64,000 bases of DNA from Symbiodinium natans (Eukaryota > Sar > Dinophyceae > Suessiales > Symbiodiniaceae): the NCBI GenBank assembly GCA_905221605.1, contig CAJNDS010002202.1:455501-519500 (forward strand). Reading direction: 5' to 3'. This document shows, one piece after another, positions 21,730 through 31,283 of this stretch (within the stretch, counting starts at the first letter, position 1; every line of letters begins with the position of its first letter). The notes beneath the pieces were generated by a model. That model did no database searches. It was given only the letters and a program-made list of their open reading frames with translations, and was not told where the DNA came from. The translations under genes and the position numbers were made by a program.

Positions 21730-21812
21730 TTAGCGAGCCAGGCGGTCGTCCATGTGGATCTTCTCGATGACCTGCGTGCCACCGGAAGTGTTTGGGGGGT
21801 CAGTCCACACAC
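21730..21812 (-). CDS. Terminal exon, unknown protein
   Basis: Acceptor AGGGAG; 83 bp encoding VWTDPPNTSGGTQVIEKIHM then DDRLAR and TAA at 21732-21730. Joins in frame (phase 1) with 22004-21941 through a GA donor to give SVRRVIRVWTDPPNTSGG. The amphipathic end and clear stop make it one of the best exons here. No family recognised. Confidence 0.6.
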
Positions 21813-21940
21813 CTCCCTAAACCCTAATCCCGAAACCTTAAACCTCAAACCCGAAACCCCAAACCCGAAACCCTAACCCTAAACCCGAAACCCTAAACCC
21901 GAAACCCTAAACCCGAAACCCTAGACTCGAGTTCATGTTC

Positions 21941-22004
21941 GGATCACTCGTCTAACCGATGGCATGTCAACCCAGTCGAGGTGCAGAGACATCTTCTTGT
22001 ATCC
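21941..22004 (-). CDS. Penultimate exon, unknown protein
   Basis: Acceptor TTAAGTAAG; encodes GYKKMSLHLDWVDMPSVRRV then I and one base of the next codon. The donor would be GAACAT. Splices in frame to the terminal exon at 21812. Confidence 0.55.
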
Positions 22005-22404
22005 CTTACTTAAGTAATCATAGGGTTTAGGGTTTAGAGTTTAGGGCTTAAGGTTCAGGGTCTAGGGTTTAGGCCCCAAGTCATCCTACTATGATCTTCG
22101 GAGTATTGCGTGAGGTCCTAAAGAACCTTCCCTAAGTTGCTTCTTCCGGATCTACGGTTCAGGGTTTGGACTTGAGGGAGTAGGCTTTGGGGCAGGATTC
22201 TGTTTTTGGTTTTTCTTTGCGGGGGGGGGGGGGGGGGGGGGGGGGGGCTGGGGACTCTAAACCCTGCACCTTACAGAGGCCAAATCTACGCCCTGCACAG
22301 TAAACCCTAAACTCTAAACCCTAAGTAAGCCCTAAACCCCAAACCCCAAACCCCAAACCCCAAACCCCAACCCCCAAACCCTAAACCCTAAACCCTAAAC
22401 TCGC

Positions 22405-22508
22405 TAAACCCTTACAACTCTTGGCGCCGAAGTGCGTCCCTGACGGTGGCTGTCTCAGGCAGCCTTGGACATCAAGCACTTCGAGGTCTTTTCCTACGGG
22501 GTTCTTGA
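22405..22508 (-). CDS. Exon candidate, unknown protein
   Basis: Minus frame LKNPVGKDLEVLDVQGCLRQ then PPSGTHFGAKSCK. The plus frames stop or are weaker. Likely the same transcript as the exons at 21.7-24.8 kb. Confidence 0.4.
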
Positions 22509-22934
22509 GGTTTAGGGTTTATAGGGTTTAGGGCTTAGGATTTGGGGTTTAGGGTTTGGGGTTTATGATTTGGGGTTTAGGGTTTTAGAGTTTGGGGGTT
22601 TGGCTGTTCGGGTTTAGGATTGAAGGTTTTGGGTTGAGGGTTTTCAGGGTTTAGGGTTTAGCGTTGAAGGAGGGAATTAGTCACCTTATGTCCTCTACAA
22701 ACCCTTCAAGGGACAGGACTCATTCCCTACTCTAAGAAACAGTCAGTTGGTTCAAAGTAGAAGTTTTTAAGAGCCTTTAGGTCCCACAAACAAGAAAAGA
22801 TGGTGTGATTCCGAGTGTCCTAGGAAGAAAGAGTTCCGTTTATCGTACTTTTTGCGGCCGAGCTCAGGTGCTTATGAGCCCTAAGCCCTAAACCCTAAAC
22901 CCTTAAATAATGTAGAAGAAACAACCCAGAAAGG

Positions 22935-23060
22935 GGAAGTAATTCTTGCGAAGTCTAAGTAGACCGCCGAACTGCTCAAAGCCGAGCACGGGCTTGAGGC
23001 CAAAGGGCACTGAATTGCGAGGTCTCGGCGTTTTCGACTTCGTGTCCGTACAGCTCATAC
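22935..23060 (-). CDS. Exon candidate, two overlapping frames
   Basis: One frame is open throughout (RPRNSVPFGLKPVLGFEQFG); another reads RVYELYGHEVENAETSQFSA for 29 codons before TGA. Which is used depends on the splice phase of the neighbours. Confidence 0.4.
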
Positions 23061-23107
23061 ACGCGGGGTGAGGGTTTAGGGTTAAGGGTTAAGGGTTAAG
23101 GGTTTAG

Positions 23108-23204
23108 GGTGGCATAAAAAACTTCCGCTGCTGGCACAGTGCTTCGCGGAATTGAGGCACCAGAGCGTCCTACTGCCACCGTGAGCCCAACGTCGTCAAT
23201 GATC
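23108..23204 (-). CDS. Exon candidate, unknown protein
   Basis: Acceptor GGTTCAG, frame IIDDVGLTVAVGRSGASIPR then STVPAAEVFYAT. It joins in frame to 23590-23510 (donor GTATACTG) giving WFGISSVVIIDDVGLTVAV. Confidence 0.5.
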
Positions 23205-23509
23205 CTGAACCCTAAACCCCAAACCCCAAACCCTAAACCCTAAACCCTAAACCCTAAACCCTAAACCCTAAACCCTTGACTGACCCCTGGAGGCCATGCC
23301 GCAACCAAGGCTCTCATGGCGTCTCTAGGTGTGAGTTCGAACCGATGTCGCAAAGCAAACGCCCCAAGCTTGCAGAAGCAAGGGCCCAGCAACAGGGAGT
23401 TTAGGGTTTAGGGTTTAGGGTTTAGGGTTTAAGGTTTAGGGTTTAGGGTTAAGGCTTTAAGGTCTAGGGTCTAGGGTTTAAGGTTTAGGGTTTAGGGAGT
23501 GTACAGTAT

Positions 23510-23590
23510 ACACAACGGAGGAAATTCCAAACCACTGCAATGCATTGCCAATCTTGCCTCGGATGGGTGCCAACATTTTGCTTGCACACC
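23510..23590 (-). CDS. Exon candidate, unknown protein
   Basis: Minus frame ASKMLAPIRGKIGNALQWFG then ISSVV, ending at a GT donor. Hydrophobic C-terminal part. Product unknown. Confidence 0.5.
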
Positions 23591-24629
23591 CTAAACCCCA
23601 AAATCAGGTTTAGGGTTTAGGGTTTAGGGTTTATGGCTTAGGGTTTAGGCCCCAAACACTCAACCCTAAACCCTACACCCTAAACCCTAAGCCAGGCTTC
23701 GGAATGACTTCGACACCGGATTTTTGAATGGGGGTCAGGCTTTAGGGTTCAGGGCTTTTCGCTTTGCAAGGTACCACTATGAACCCTAGCCCTAAACCCT
23801 AAACCCCTCAAGACATCCAGCTTCACACGCCAGAACGCCCCCCCCCCCCCCCCCCCGGGGCAAACCTCAACCCGCAACCCTAACCCGATCCTATCAGCCC
23901 TAACCCTAAACCCTAAACCCGAAACCCTGAACCCTAAGCCTATAAACCCTAAGCCCCATGGGACTACAAACCCTAAACCCGAAACCCTAAACCCCTGAAA
24001 GGGACCCGAATGGACCCTAAACCCTAAACCCTAAACCCCATTTCCTCTCGGGGGCCTTAAACCCTAAACCCTAAACCCTAAACCCTAAACCCTAAACCCC
24101 ATTTCCTCTCGGGGGCCCTAAACCCTAAACCCTAAACCCTAAACCCTAAACCCGAAACCCTAAACCCTAAACCCTAAGCCCTAAACCCTAAACCCTAAAC
24201 CCGAAACCCTAAACCCTAAACCCTAAACCCCTCAAGACATCCAGTTTCACACGCCAGCGCACGTGTAGTGGTGCAAAGCCAGTGCGGGGGCTCCCTTGGC
24301 ACCTTCGTCCGGGGCCCATGGTGTGGGTTTGGGGTTTAGGGTTTAGGGTTTAGGGTTTAGGGTTTGGGGTTTAGGGTTTAGGGTTTAGGGCTTAGGGTTT
24401 AGGGTTTAGGGTTTAGGGTTTAGGGGCTGGGTGGGGGTTTGGGGTTTAGGGTTTTTCGGCTTTAGGATTTGGGCATTTCCCGAAATAGGGTCCCCCTAAT
24501 ATACCCGCAAAAGACGAAAAGCTTTATTCTAGGAGACCCTCAAAAAGGGTACCTAAACCCCAAACCCTAAAGCCTAAACCCTGAACCCTAAGACCTAAAC
24601 CCCCCATGTAGGGCCCACGGGTTTCCGCT

Positions 24630-24724
24630 TGAGCCTAGGTCTGCTGGTCGAAGCTACGTCATCCAGACATATCCCTCGTTCCTTGTACGCCCGCCTGTGG
24701 GAGAGGATGCTGAGCCAGACGACT
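24630..24724 (-). CDS. Exon candidate, strand uncertain
   Basis: Minus frame TVVWLSILSHRRAYKERGIC then LDDVASTSRPRLK. The plus frame (RSYVIQTYPSFLVRPPVGED) is also fully open. Minus fits the neighbours. Confidence 0.4.
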
Positions 24725-24779
24725 GTGGGGTTTAGGGTTTAAGGTTTAGGGTTTGGGGTTTAGGGTTTAGGGTTTAAGG

Positions 24780-24830
24780 TGTCCGATGCAGTCCACCAGG
24801 TAGTGGCTTGCCAGGATTGTGCTGTTTAGG
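24780..24830 (-). CDS. Short exon candidate
   Basis: Minus frame TILASHYLVDCIG after a CTAAACAG acceptor formed by telomere-type sequence. Confidence 0.4.
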
Positions 24831-25540
24831 GATCATGTCACATGTCTGTGATAAAAAAGGAGATGAGGGCTTCCTCATGTCGACTTAGGACATTCCCGTG
24901 TAGTCTTCGGGCCTAGATATGGGTCTAGGGCTCTGGGCTCCGACTCCGGTCCTCAGATAGATATTACCTGAAGCCCTCGGTCCTTCACTCGCCTCGCCTG
25001 GAGCCCTCTCTCACACACATCATCTGTGGCTCCCTAACCCCTAAAACCAGAAACCGCATAAACCCCAAGCCCCAATCCCCAAATCCCTAAACCCCCAAAC
25101 CCGAACCTCTAAAGCCCTCAGACCTCTACTCTTGCCGCGATCACCTCAGGTTGATTGTGTGCTGTCTACGTCAGGAGAGGGTTTAGGTTTAAGGTGTAGG
25201 GTTTAGGCCTCAGGGTTTTGGGTGTACTGATTCGGTTTAAGGGTCCTTAAACCCGAAAGTTTTGTACCTAAACCTCCAAAGTACTCAGGTACTACAGGTA
25301 CTCTTCGTAGCCATGCAAGCCATACCTGCTAGACAGAGGCAATGATGATGGGTACCGCATGAAGGCCTGCAGGCTAAAACCCGAACCTGGGGTTTCGGGC
25401 ATAGGGTTTAGGGTTGGGAAACCCTAAACCCTAAAACCTAAGCCCTAAACCCCACTAACCCTACTAACCCTACTAACCCCTAAACCACACCCTGACCCCT
25501 GAACCCTAAACCCCTCCCCCCCCCCCTCCCCCCTTCAAGG

Positions 25541-25604
25541 GCGGCCAAGCCACTCAGCTCGGGGATACGCCCAGCGTCCAACTCCTCTCCCACAGGAGCT
25601 CTTT
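25541..25604 (-). CDS. Exon candidate, unknown protein
   Basis: Minus frame PVGEELDAGRIPELSGLAA, preceded by GAGCTCCTGTGG and followed by a C-rich tract. Confidence 0.4.
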
Positions 25605-25711
25605 GGGTTTAGGGTTCTAGGGTTTGGGGTTTAGGGTTTGGGGTTTGGGGTTTCGGGTTTCGGGTTTGGGGTTTAGGGTTTGGGGCTTAGGTTAGGGTGT
25701 AGGGTTTGGGG

Positions 25712-25746
<35 letters not shown>

Positions 25747-25787
25747 GTTTGTAGCCTTCGAGTGCCCCCAGGTTTCTTTGGTGTTGG

Positions 25788-25970
25788 GTTTAGGGTTTAG
25801 GGTTTAGGGTTTAGGGTTTAGGGTTTAGGGTTTAGGGTTTAGGGTTTAGGGTTTAGGGTTTAGGGTTTAGGGTTTAGGGTGCTTCGCAAGAATTATTGAT
25901 CTTGGTTCCCCTAAACCCTAAACCCTAAACCCTAAACCCTAAACCCTAAACCCTAAACCCTAAACCCTAA
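25788..25970. repeat. Converging TTTAGGG and CCCTAAA arrays
   Basis: TTTAGGG units to 25,880, a 30-bp spacer containing CAAGAATTATTGATCTTG, then CCCTAAA units: a large interrupted palindrome. Confidence 0.9.
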
Positions 25971-26437
25971 CTCATTTGCTGCCATGTAGGGGCTCCGAAA
26001 CCCCAAGGACACCCACCGGTCTACCAAGAAACCCACGGGGGTTTCTCAACCCCAAACAGCGTAATTAGACCCTGGGTTTAGGGTTTAGGGTTTAGGGCTT
26101 AGGGTTTAGGGTTTAGGGTTTAGGGTTTAGGGTTTAGGGTTTAGGGTTTAGGGTTTAGGGTTTAGGGTTTAGGGTTTAGGGGCCCCAAGGCCAGGCCTAC
26201 GGGGCAATCCGAAGGCACGAGACCTGCAATGGCTCGGATCCCAATGCTTCAGAGCGCAACGCCGTGCCTTCATCCCCAGCTTACGCATCCGAGAATGCAA
26301 AGAGGTTAGGGTTTAGGGTTTAGGGTTTTAGGGTTTAGGGTTTAGGGTTTTGCAGGAGGGTTTAGGGTTTAAGGTTTAGGGTTTAGGGTTTAGGGTTTAG
26401 GGGCTTAGGGGGCTTAGGGTTTAGGGGCGTAGGGTGC

Positions 26438-26494
26438 TTAGATCAAAGAGATCAGATCCTTCAGCAACTCGTCGTAGACTCGCAGCAGCGTGTC
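26438..26494 (-). CDS. Terminal exon, unknown protein
   Basis: A textbook acceptor CCCTTTTTTCCAG precedes 18 codons DTLLRVYDELLKDLISLI and TAA at 26440-26438. The peptide is an amphipathic helix. It joins in phase 0 to 26710-26664 (donor GTCACC) giving GDVDVLKCDTLLRVYDELL. Confidence 0.6.
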   Translation of the reverse strand, partial: DTLLRVYDELLKDLISLI

Positions 26495-26663
26495 CTGGAA
26501 AAAAGGGCCGCGGTTCGGGGTTAAGGGTTGATGTGACAGACAGAAAAGTTTCTTTGATCTGAGATGTAAACGCCTGGCGTAAACCCTATACCCTAAACCC
26601 TAAACCCTCAACCCTGAACCCTAAATCCTAAACTGGGAGCACTTAATTTGGAGCAAAGGTGAC

Positions 26664-26710
26664 GCATTTCAGCACGTCGACGTCACCTCCCCTCTTTCTC
26701 CACTCAAGCA
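26664..26710 (-). CDS. Exon before the terminal exon at 26.4 kb
   Basis: Minus frame VLEWRKRGGDVDVLKC, ending at TGC|GTCACC. Unknown protein. Confidence 0.5.
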
Positions 26711-26821
26711 CTTGCAGTTAAACCCAAAGCCCTGAACCATAAACCCTAAACCCTAAACCATCCCATCAGGAAAAAAAAAAACACGGCCCCAAAAAAACCC
26801 TAAGCCCTATAAATACAGCCC

Positions 26822-26876
26822 CAAAATGGCCGTGATTTGCGCGGCAAAACGAGGCATTCTGGTGCGGTTTTCGGGC
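26822..26876 (-). CDS. Short exon candidate
   Basis: Minus frame ENRTRMPRFAAQITAILG; a helix-like segment in the same orientation as the exons at 26.4-26.7 kb. Confidence 0.35.
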
Positions 26877-27024
26877 TTTGGGGTTTCAAGGGTTTAGGGT
26901 TTAGGGTTTCGGGTTTGGGGTTTTAAGGTTTTGCGGCTTCGGGTTCCTCAGGAAACAGCTCTAAAGAGTTTAGGGTTCAGGGTTCAGGGTTTAGGGTTTA
27001 GGGTTTAGGGTTTAGGGTTTAGGG

Positions 27025-27180
27025 TTTAGGGAACCCCCAAACAGCGAACCCCAAGAGCGCAGCAGGCATATACTAGGAATATACCTACCAGGGTCCGTAT
27101 ATTCCCTTTGAATTCCTACTATATTCTTGGGGGTTCTCTGTTTAACTAGGGGTTCCCATCAGGATCCTTTTAGCATTTTT
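27025..27180. mobile_element. Family 9 element (pair with 63.2 kb)
   Basis: Contains CCTACCAGGGTCCGTATATT, TCCTACTATATTCTTGGGGG and GGTTCCCATCAGGATCCTTT. The same order of blocks recurs at about 63,170-63,310, so the two are copies of one element; ends are imprecise. Confidence 0.55.
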
Positions 27181-27604
27181 GGGGTTTGGGGCCTATCATT
27201 CGGAGGATGTTTAGGGTTCAGACCCTGAACCCTAAACCCTAAACCCTGAACCCTAGGCTCTTTAGGGCTTTCGAGGGCCCTTATCAGGCCAAGGCGCGTG
27301 CGCGTGGTCAACGCACCACTTCCCGAAGCGCGGCCACAAGAATTGCGCCAGGCCAAATGCCCAAGGCAACACCACGGAAGACCTTTGTGCATTCATTCAG
27401 GGTTTAGGGGGTTTAGGGGGTTTAGGGTTTAGGATTTAGGGTTTAGGGGGTTTCAGGGGTGTAGGCTTTGAGGATTGACGGGTTTGAGGTTCTTTCTGTG
27501 ACACTTTGGCCACTTCAGATCTTCCGAGCTAAACCCTAAACCCTAAACCCTAAACCCTAGACCCTAAACCCTATAAACCCTAAACCCTAAACCCCTTAAG
27601 CCTC

Positions 27605-27678
27605 AGACTGTATCGGCCGCTCGGCAACAGCGGCCACGATGCGCTGGTGGAGTGCCACCTGGCCGCACACAGCTGCTG
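27605..27678 (-). CDS. Exon candidate, Ala-rich helix
   Basis: Minus frame AAVCGQVALHQRIVAAVAER then PIQSE. A plus frame (LYRPLGNSGHDALVECHLAA) is shorter and stops. Confidence 0.35.
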
Positions 27679-27705
27679 AAGGGTTTGGGGCTTAGGGTTT
27701 AGGGT

Positions 27706-27902
27706 TTAGGGCTTGGGGTTTAGGGGTTTAGGGGTTTAGGGGTTTAGGGGTTTAGGGGTTTAGGGGTTTAGGGGTTTAGGGGTTTAGGGGTTTAGGGGGT
27801 TAGGGGGTTAGGGGTTTAGGGGTTTAGGGGTTTAGGGGTTTAGGGGTTTAGGGGTTTAGGGGTTTAGGGGTTTAGGGGTTTAGGGGTTTAGGGGTTTAGG
27901 GC
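27706..27902 (+). repeat. TTTAGGGG (8-mer) array, about 24 units
   Basis: Almost pure 8-mer TTTAGGGG, with two adjacent GTTAGGGG units in the middle. Confidence 0.95.
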
Positions 27903-27906
27903 AACC

Positions 27907-28010
27907 CTAGAATAGGAGTGCTTGGATCCTTAGGGATGGAGCTTGGGTTCCGGGTTAATAGCAGTGCAGTGTATTTCTTGGGGCTGCTAATTTTTGGATC
28001 ATCCCAGGGA
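27907..28010 (-). CDS. Exon candidate, unknown protein
   Basis: Minus frame WDDPKISSPKKYTALLLTRN then PSSIPKDPSTPI, open for the whole unique island between two arrays. Confidence 0.5.
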
Positions 28011-28044
28011 AACCCTGAACCCTAAACCCCCTAAACCCTAAACC

Positions 28045-28091
28045 CTAAACTCATCCCGTCTGGGTAATGAACTGAGGGAATGATCCTCTTG
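28045..28091 (-). CDS. Exon flanking a family 1 intron
   Basis: Encodes RIIPSVHYPDGMS directly after the AG end of the family 1 element at 28088-28286; the first three bases overlap the target-site duplication. Confidence 0.4.
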
Positions 28092-28286
28092 GCAGCCCAG
28101 TAACCATATGATAATAAGGGTTTAGGGTTTAGGGTTGAGGGTTTAGGCCTAAACCCTAAACCCTAAACCCTAAACCCTAAACCCTAAACCCTAAACCCGA
28201 AACCCTAAACCCCTTTTTTGGGTTGCTTACTTTATCAGGGAGCCTTGAACCCAAAACAAGGAAAAGGGTACCACTGCGCTACCAAG
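28088..28286. mobile_element. Family 1 element with a telomere-type insert, copy E
   Basis: Ends CTTGGCAGCCCAGT and GTACCACTGCGCTACCAAG, flanked by TCCT at 28084-28087 and 28287-28290. After ATAATAAGGG the element is interrupted by TTTAGGG units followed by CCCTAAA units (about 28119-28213), then the family core resumes with TTTTTTGGGTTGCTTAC. As a minus-strand intron with a GA donor it would join WEFK to RIIPSVHYPDGMS in frame. Confidence 0.8.
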
Positions 28287-30713
28287 TCCTTAAACTCCCA
28301 GGGTTTAGGGTTTAGGGTTTAGGGTTTAGGGTTTAGGGTTTAGGGTTTAGGGTCCAACATCATGGTATCGTATAGGTGCCTCAACAAGAACCGATTGCAA
28401 GGGAATCACTTTAGGCGATATTGGAAGATCGTTGAGGGTTGCGGGGCTTGCTTTGTTTTCTTCCTTAGTGGCCCCCAGTTCAAAGTAGGAGTGTGTATGG
28501 TCTTGGGGTCTTCGCATTCCCCTAAACTCTACATTCTCCCGACCTTCTCCAGACCGCCAGGATCGCGAAGCATTTTCTGAGACTTCGGGAGCTGCTTGGG
28601 GTCTGGCATTACAAATCCTAAAGCCCTCCATAACCACCTAAAGTCGAAAATTCCTAACTCCAAATGCAACCCTTACTAAAACCCCAAAAAACCCAAAACC
28701 GGCTGAAGCCCCTAAAATCCTTTTCCAGAATTCAGCCCTGAATCAATACAAACCTTTCGGCTCAAAATCGCCCAAAACCTTACAAAGCCTGGTTTGTTGG
28801 CCAGAAAAACCTTTAGGGGTCCCGAGAGGCTTAGGGCTGGAGCAAGGAACCTACATACACGGAACGAAGGCAAACATAGGGTGAGCCAAAAACCCGCATA
28901 AGCGGCCTGCTCTGCTTGCATCGACCTGGGTATCTAGCAGGTAGGGTGTAGGGTTTAGGGCCAAGGAACCGAAACCCATTGGGCTAGGGGCTGACTGAAG
29001 CTCAGGCGTTTGCGGTTTGGGGCTTAGAAGGGTTCAGAGCTTGGAGTTTGGATTCCCGGGATTTTCAGGCTTCAGGGGGAGCTTCTTGGGGGCCTTCGAC
29101 CTTGATGCCTTTGTACACTGCATGCCCGGAATGGGGGAGTAACGGCTTCCTTAATCGTGGAGGGTTGAGGGCTTGTAAAGGGTTTAGGGTTTCGGTGTTG
29201 GGCGAGTTTTGGCGACTAAGTAGGGCAAAGCCCCATCAAATCCCTAACCCCTCAAGAAGGCACCTCTATAAAGCCTCCTAAACCCTAAACCCTAAACCCT
29301 AATCGCTCAACCCTAAACCCTAAACCAAAACCCCTCCTACGAAGTTGCAAAGCACATCTTCTTCCGAGGCACAGCGCGCGCAGCCAACCGCGCTCCGTGC
29401 CGGCGAGATGGGGGTACCGGAGGGCCACAGAACTCCAGGCTACAGGCCTCAGGGTTCAGAATTTAGGGCTCAGAGTTTAGGATTTAGGGTCAGGCCTCAG
29501 GGTTCAGAATTTAGGGCATAAGATGGCTTCAGGGTTCAGAATTCAGGGCTTAAGATGGCTGAAGGGTGTTGAGGCTTTGAGGTTTTGAGGCAGGGAGTTG
29601 AGGACTGAGAAGGTTGAGGAGTTAGGGCTCAAGGGTTCAATAGTTGAAGCCTTAGGGGGAGTTCTGAGGATTTAGAGGAACGCTGACGGTTAGTTTTGTT
29701 TTTTCTTGATTCTTTGGAGGGAGCCATGCCTGCAATCTCCAAAGCCCTTGCCCTGAAGCCCCCGAAAACAAAGTTTGGGACTTAGCGGCTCTTCGTTTTC
29801 AAGACTCACCGCCGACCACACCCAAAACCCTAAACCCTAAACCTTTTGGGGCTTCTCAGTCTCCGGAACAGCCATACATCGCACCCATTCCGCCAGCCGA
29901 GCTGCACAGCAGAAGCTGCTTCCAAGAGCCTGCGGTGAGGGTCTAGGGCCTAGAGGCTCAGCTTCGGATGGGGTTTAGGGTTTAGGGTTTAGGGTTTAGG
30001 GTTTAGGGTTTAGGGTTTAGGGTTAGAGGCTGTAAGAGTTAGGATTGGGGCTGAGGGTTTCGGGTTTCGGGCTTAGCGTTTAGGGCTTGGGGTTTAGGGG
30101 CTAGGCTTCAGGCATTGCAGGGTTTAGGCGGGTTTAGGGTTTCTGTTTTAATTAGGACAGATTCGGACCCCAAAGCCCAAAACCCAAACCCTGCTTTAAA
30201 CCCCTAAAACCCTGAACCCCTAAACCCTGAAAACCCTCAACCCTAAACCCTAACACCCTAAACCCTAAACCCTAAACCCTAAACCCCATCCGAAGCTGAG
30301 CAAAGGCGCTGCAGCCGACGTAGCCAGGCACTGCCAGCATTTCCCCAGCGGCGGAGCCTCGGAAAGGCTTTCAGCGGGTTGTTGGGCTCTATGCTTTAGG
30401 GTTTAGGGTTTTAGGGACTTAAGGATTTAGGGATTTAGGGATTGAGGGATTTAGGGATTGAGAGATTTAGGGTTTAGGGATTTAGGGATTTAGGGATTTA
30501 GGGATTTAGGGGTTTAGGGATTGAGAGATTTAGGGATTTAGGGGTTTAGGGATTTAAGGTTTACCCTCAACCTTAAGCCTTAAACCCGAAGCCCTTTAGG
30601 GTAAAGTTGGAACCATGGGCCCTTAGTACGGTCCCTTACCAATGTTTAAAGGGTTTGAAGGGATCCGACGTCGACGGTTGCGGTACCTACTGTGACGGTG
30701 AACAACATGGCAT

Positions 30714-31283
30714 ATGAAGGCTCTCCACATTGCCGAATCAGAAACTCACTTCCCGGCACGAGATGCCATGCAATCCTACTTTAGGGTTTCGGGTTTAGGG
30801 TTAGTGCAAACATTATCGAAACAAACCTGCGACCACGCACAAGTCGGCCATACTCGCCCCAACATCAGTGTACCCGTCTGGGCTCTGAAGACAACCAAGT
30901 TGTCATGTCCTCTGCAATCTTATGCGTCAAACATGGTCTTGTCGTGTGCGGCCACACGATTCCCCATACCGGCATGTCTTCCCAGCCAGCTTACACCGCG
31001 TGCCCTGATTTGCTGTGGGGGTTTGGGTGGGCATGAGGCCTTTGGGTCGTTTGGGCTTTGGGTCTGCAACTCGGAAGGGGTGGGTGGGGTCTCAAGTAGA
31101 ATGCATCCTTGGCTTAGGTTGTTGGGTCAAGGGTTTCGGGGCTTTGGGAGGGGGTACACCCTGAGCCCAAAAGCCCCAAAGCCTGAGCCGCAAACCCGAA
31201 AAAAAGTTGCGGGGTTTCCGGTTTGGTTTAGCAAAAAGCACGAGAGATTGAGGCTGCAAAGGTTCATACTTCAGAGCCCTTAA
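30714..31283 (+). CDS. Longest ORF in the window (189 codons), doubtful
   Basis: ATG-started plus ORF with no recognised domain. The first 95 codons are non-repetitive (start MKALHIAESETHFPARDAMQ), but it includes a TTTAGGG-like stretch after codon 24 and ends in G-rich and CCAAAGC-type repeats. It may be a chance ORF. Confidence 0.2.
   Translation: MKALHIAESETHFPARDAMQSYFRVSGLGLVQTLSKQTCDHAQVGHTRPNISVPVWALKTTKLSCPLQSYASNMVLSCAATRFPIPACLPSQLTPRALICCGGLGGHEAFGSFGLWVCNSEGVGGVSSRMHPWLRLLGQGFRGFGRGYTLSPKAPKPEPQTRKKVAGFPVWFSKKHERLRLQRFILQSP

Noticed and set aside
30714-31283. Longest ORF as a real single-exon gene
   Set aside because: It passes through TTTAGGG-like sequence and G-rich repeats and shows no domain; kept only as a low-confidence entry.
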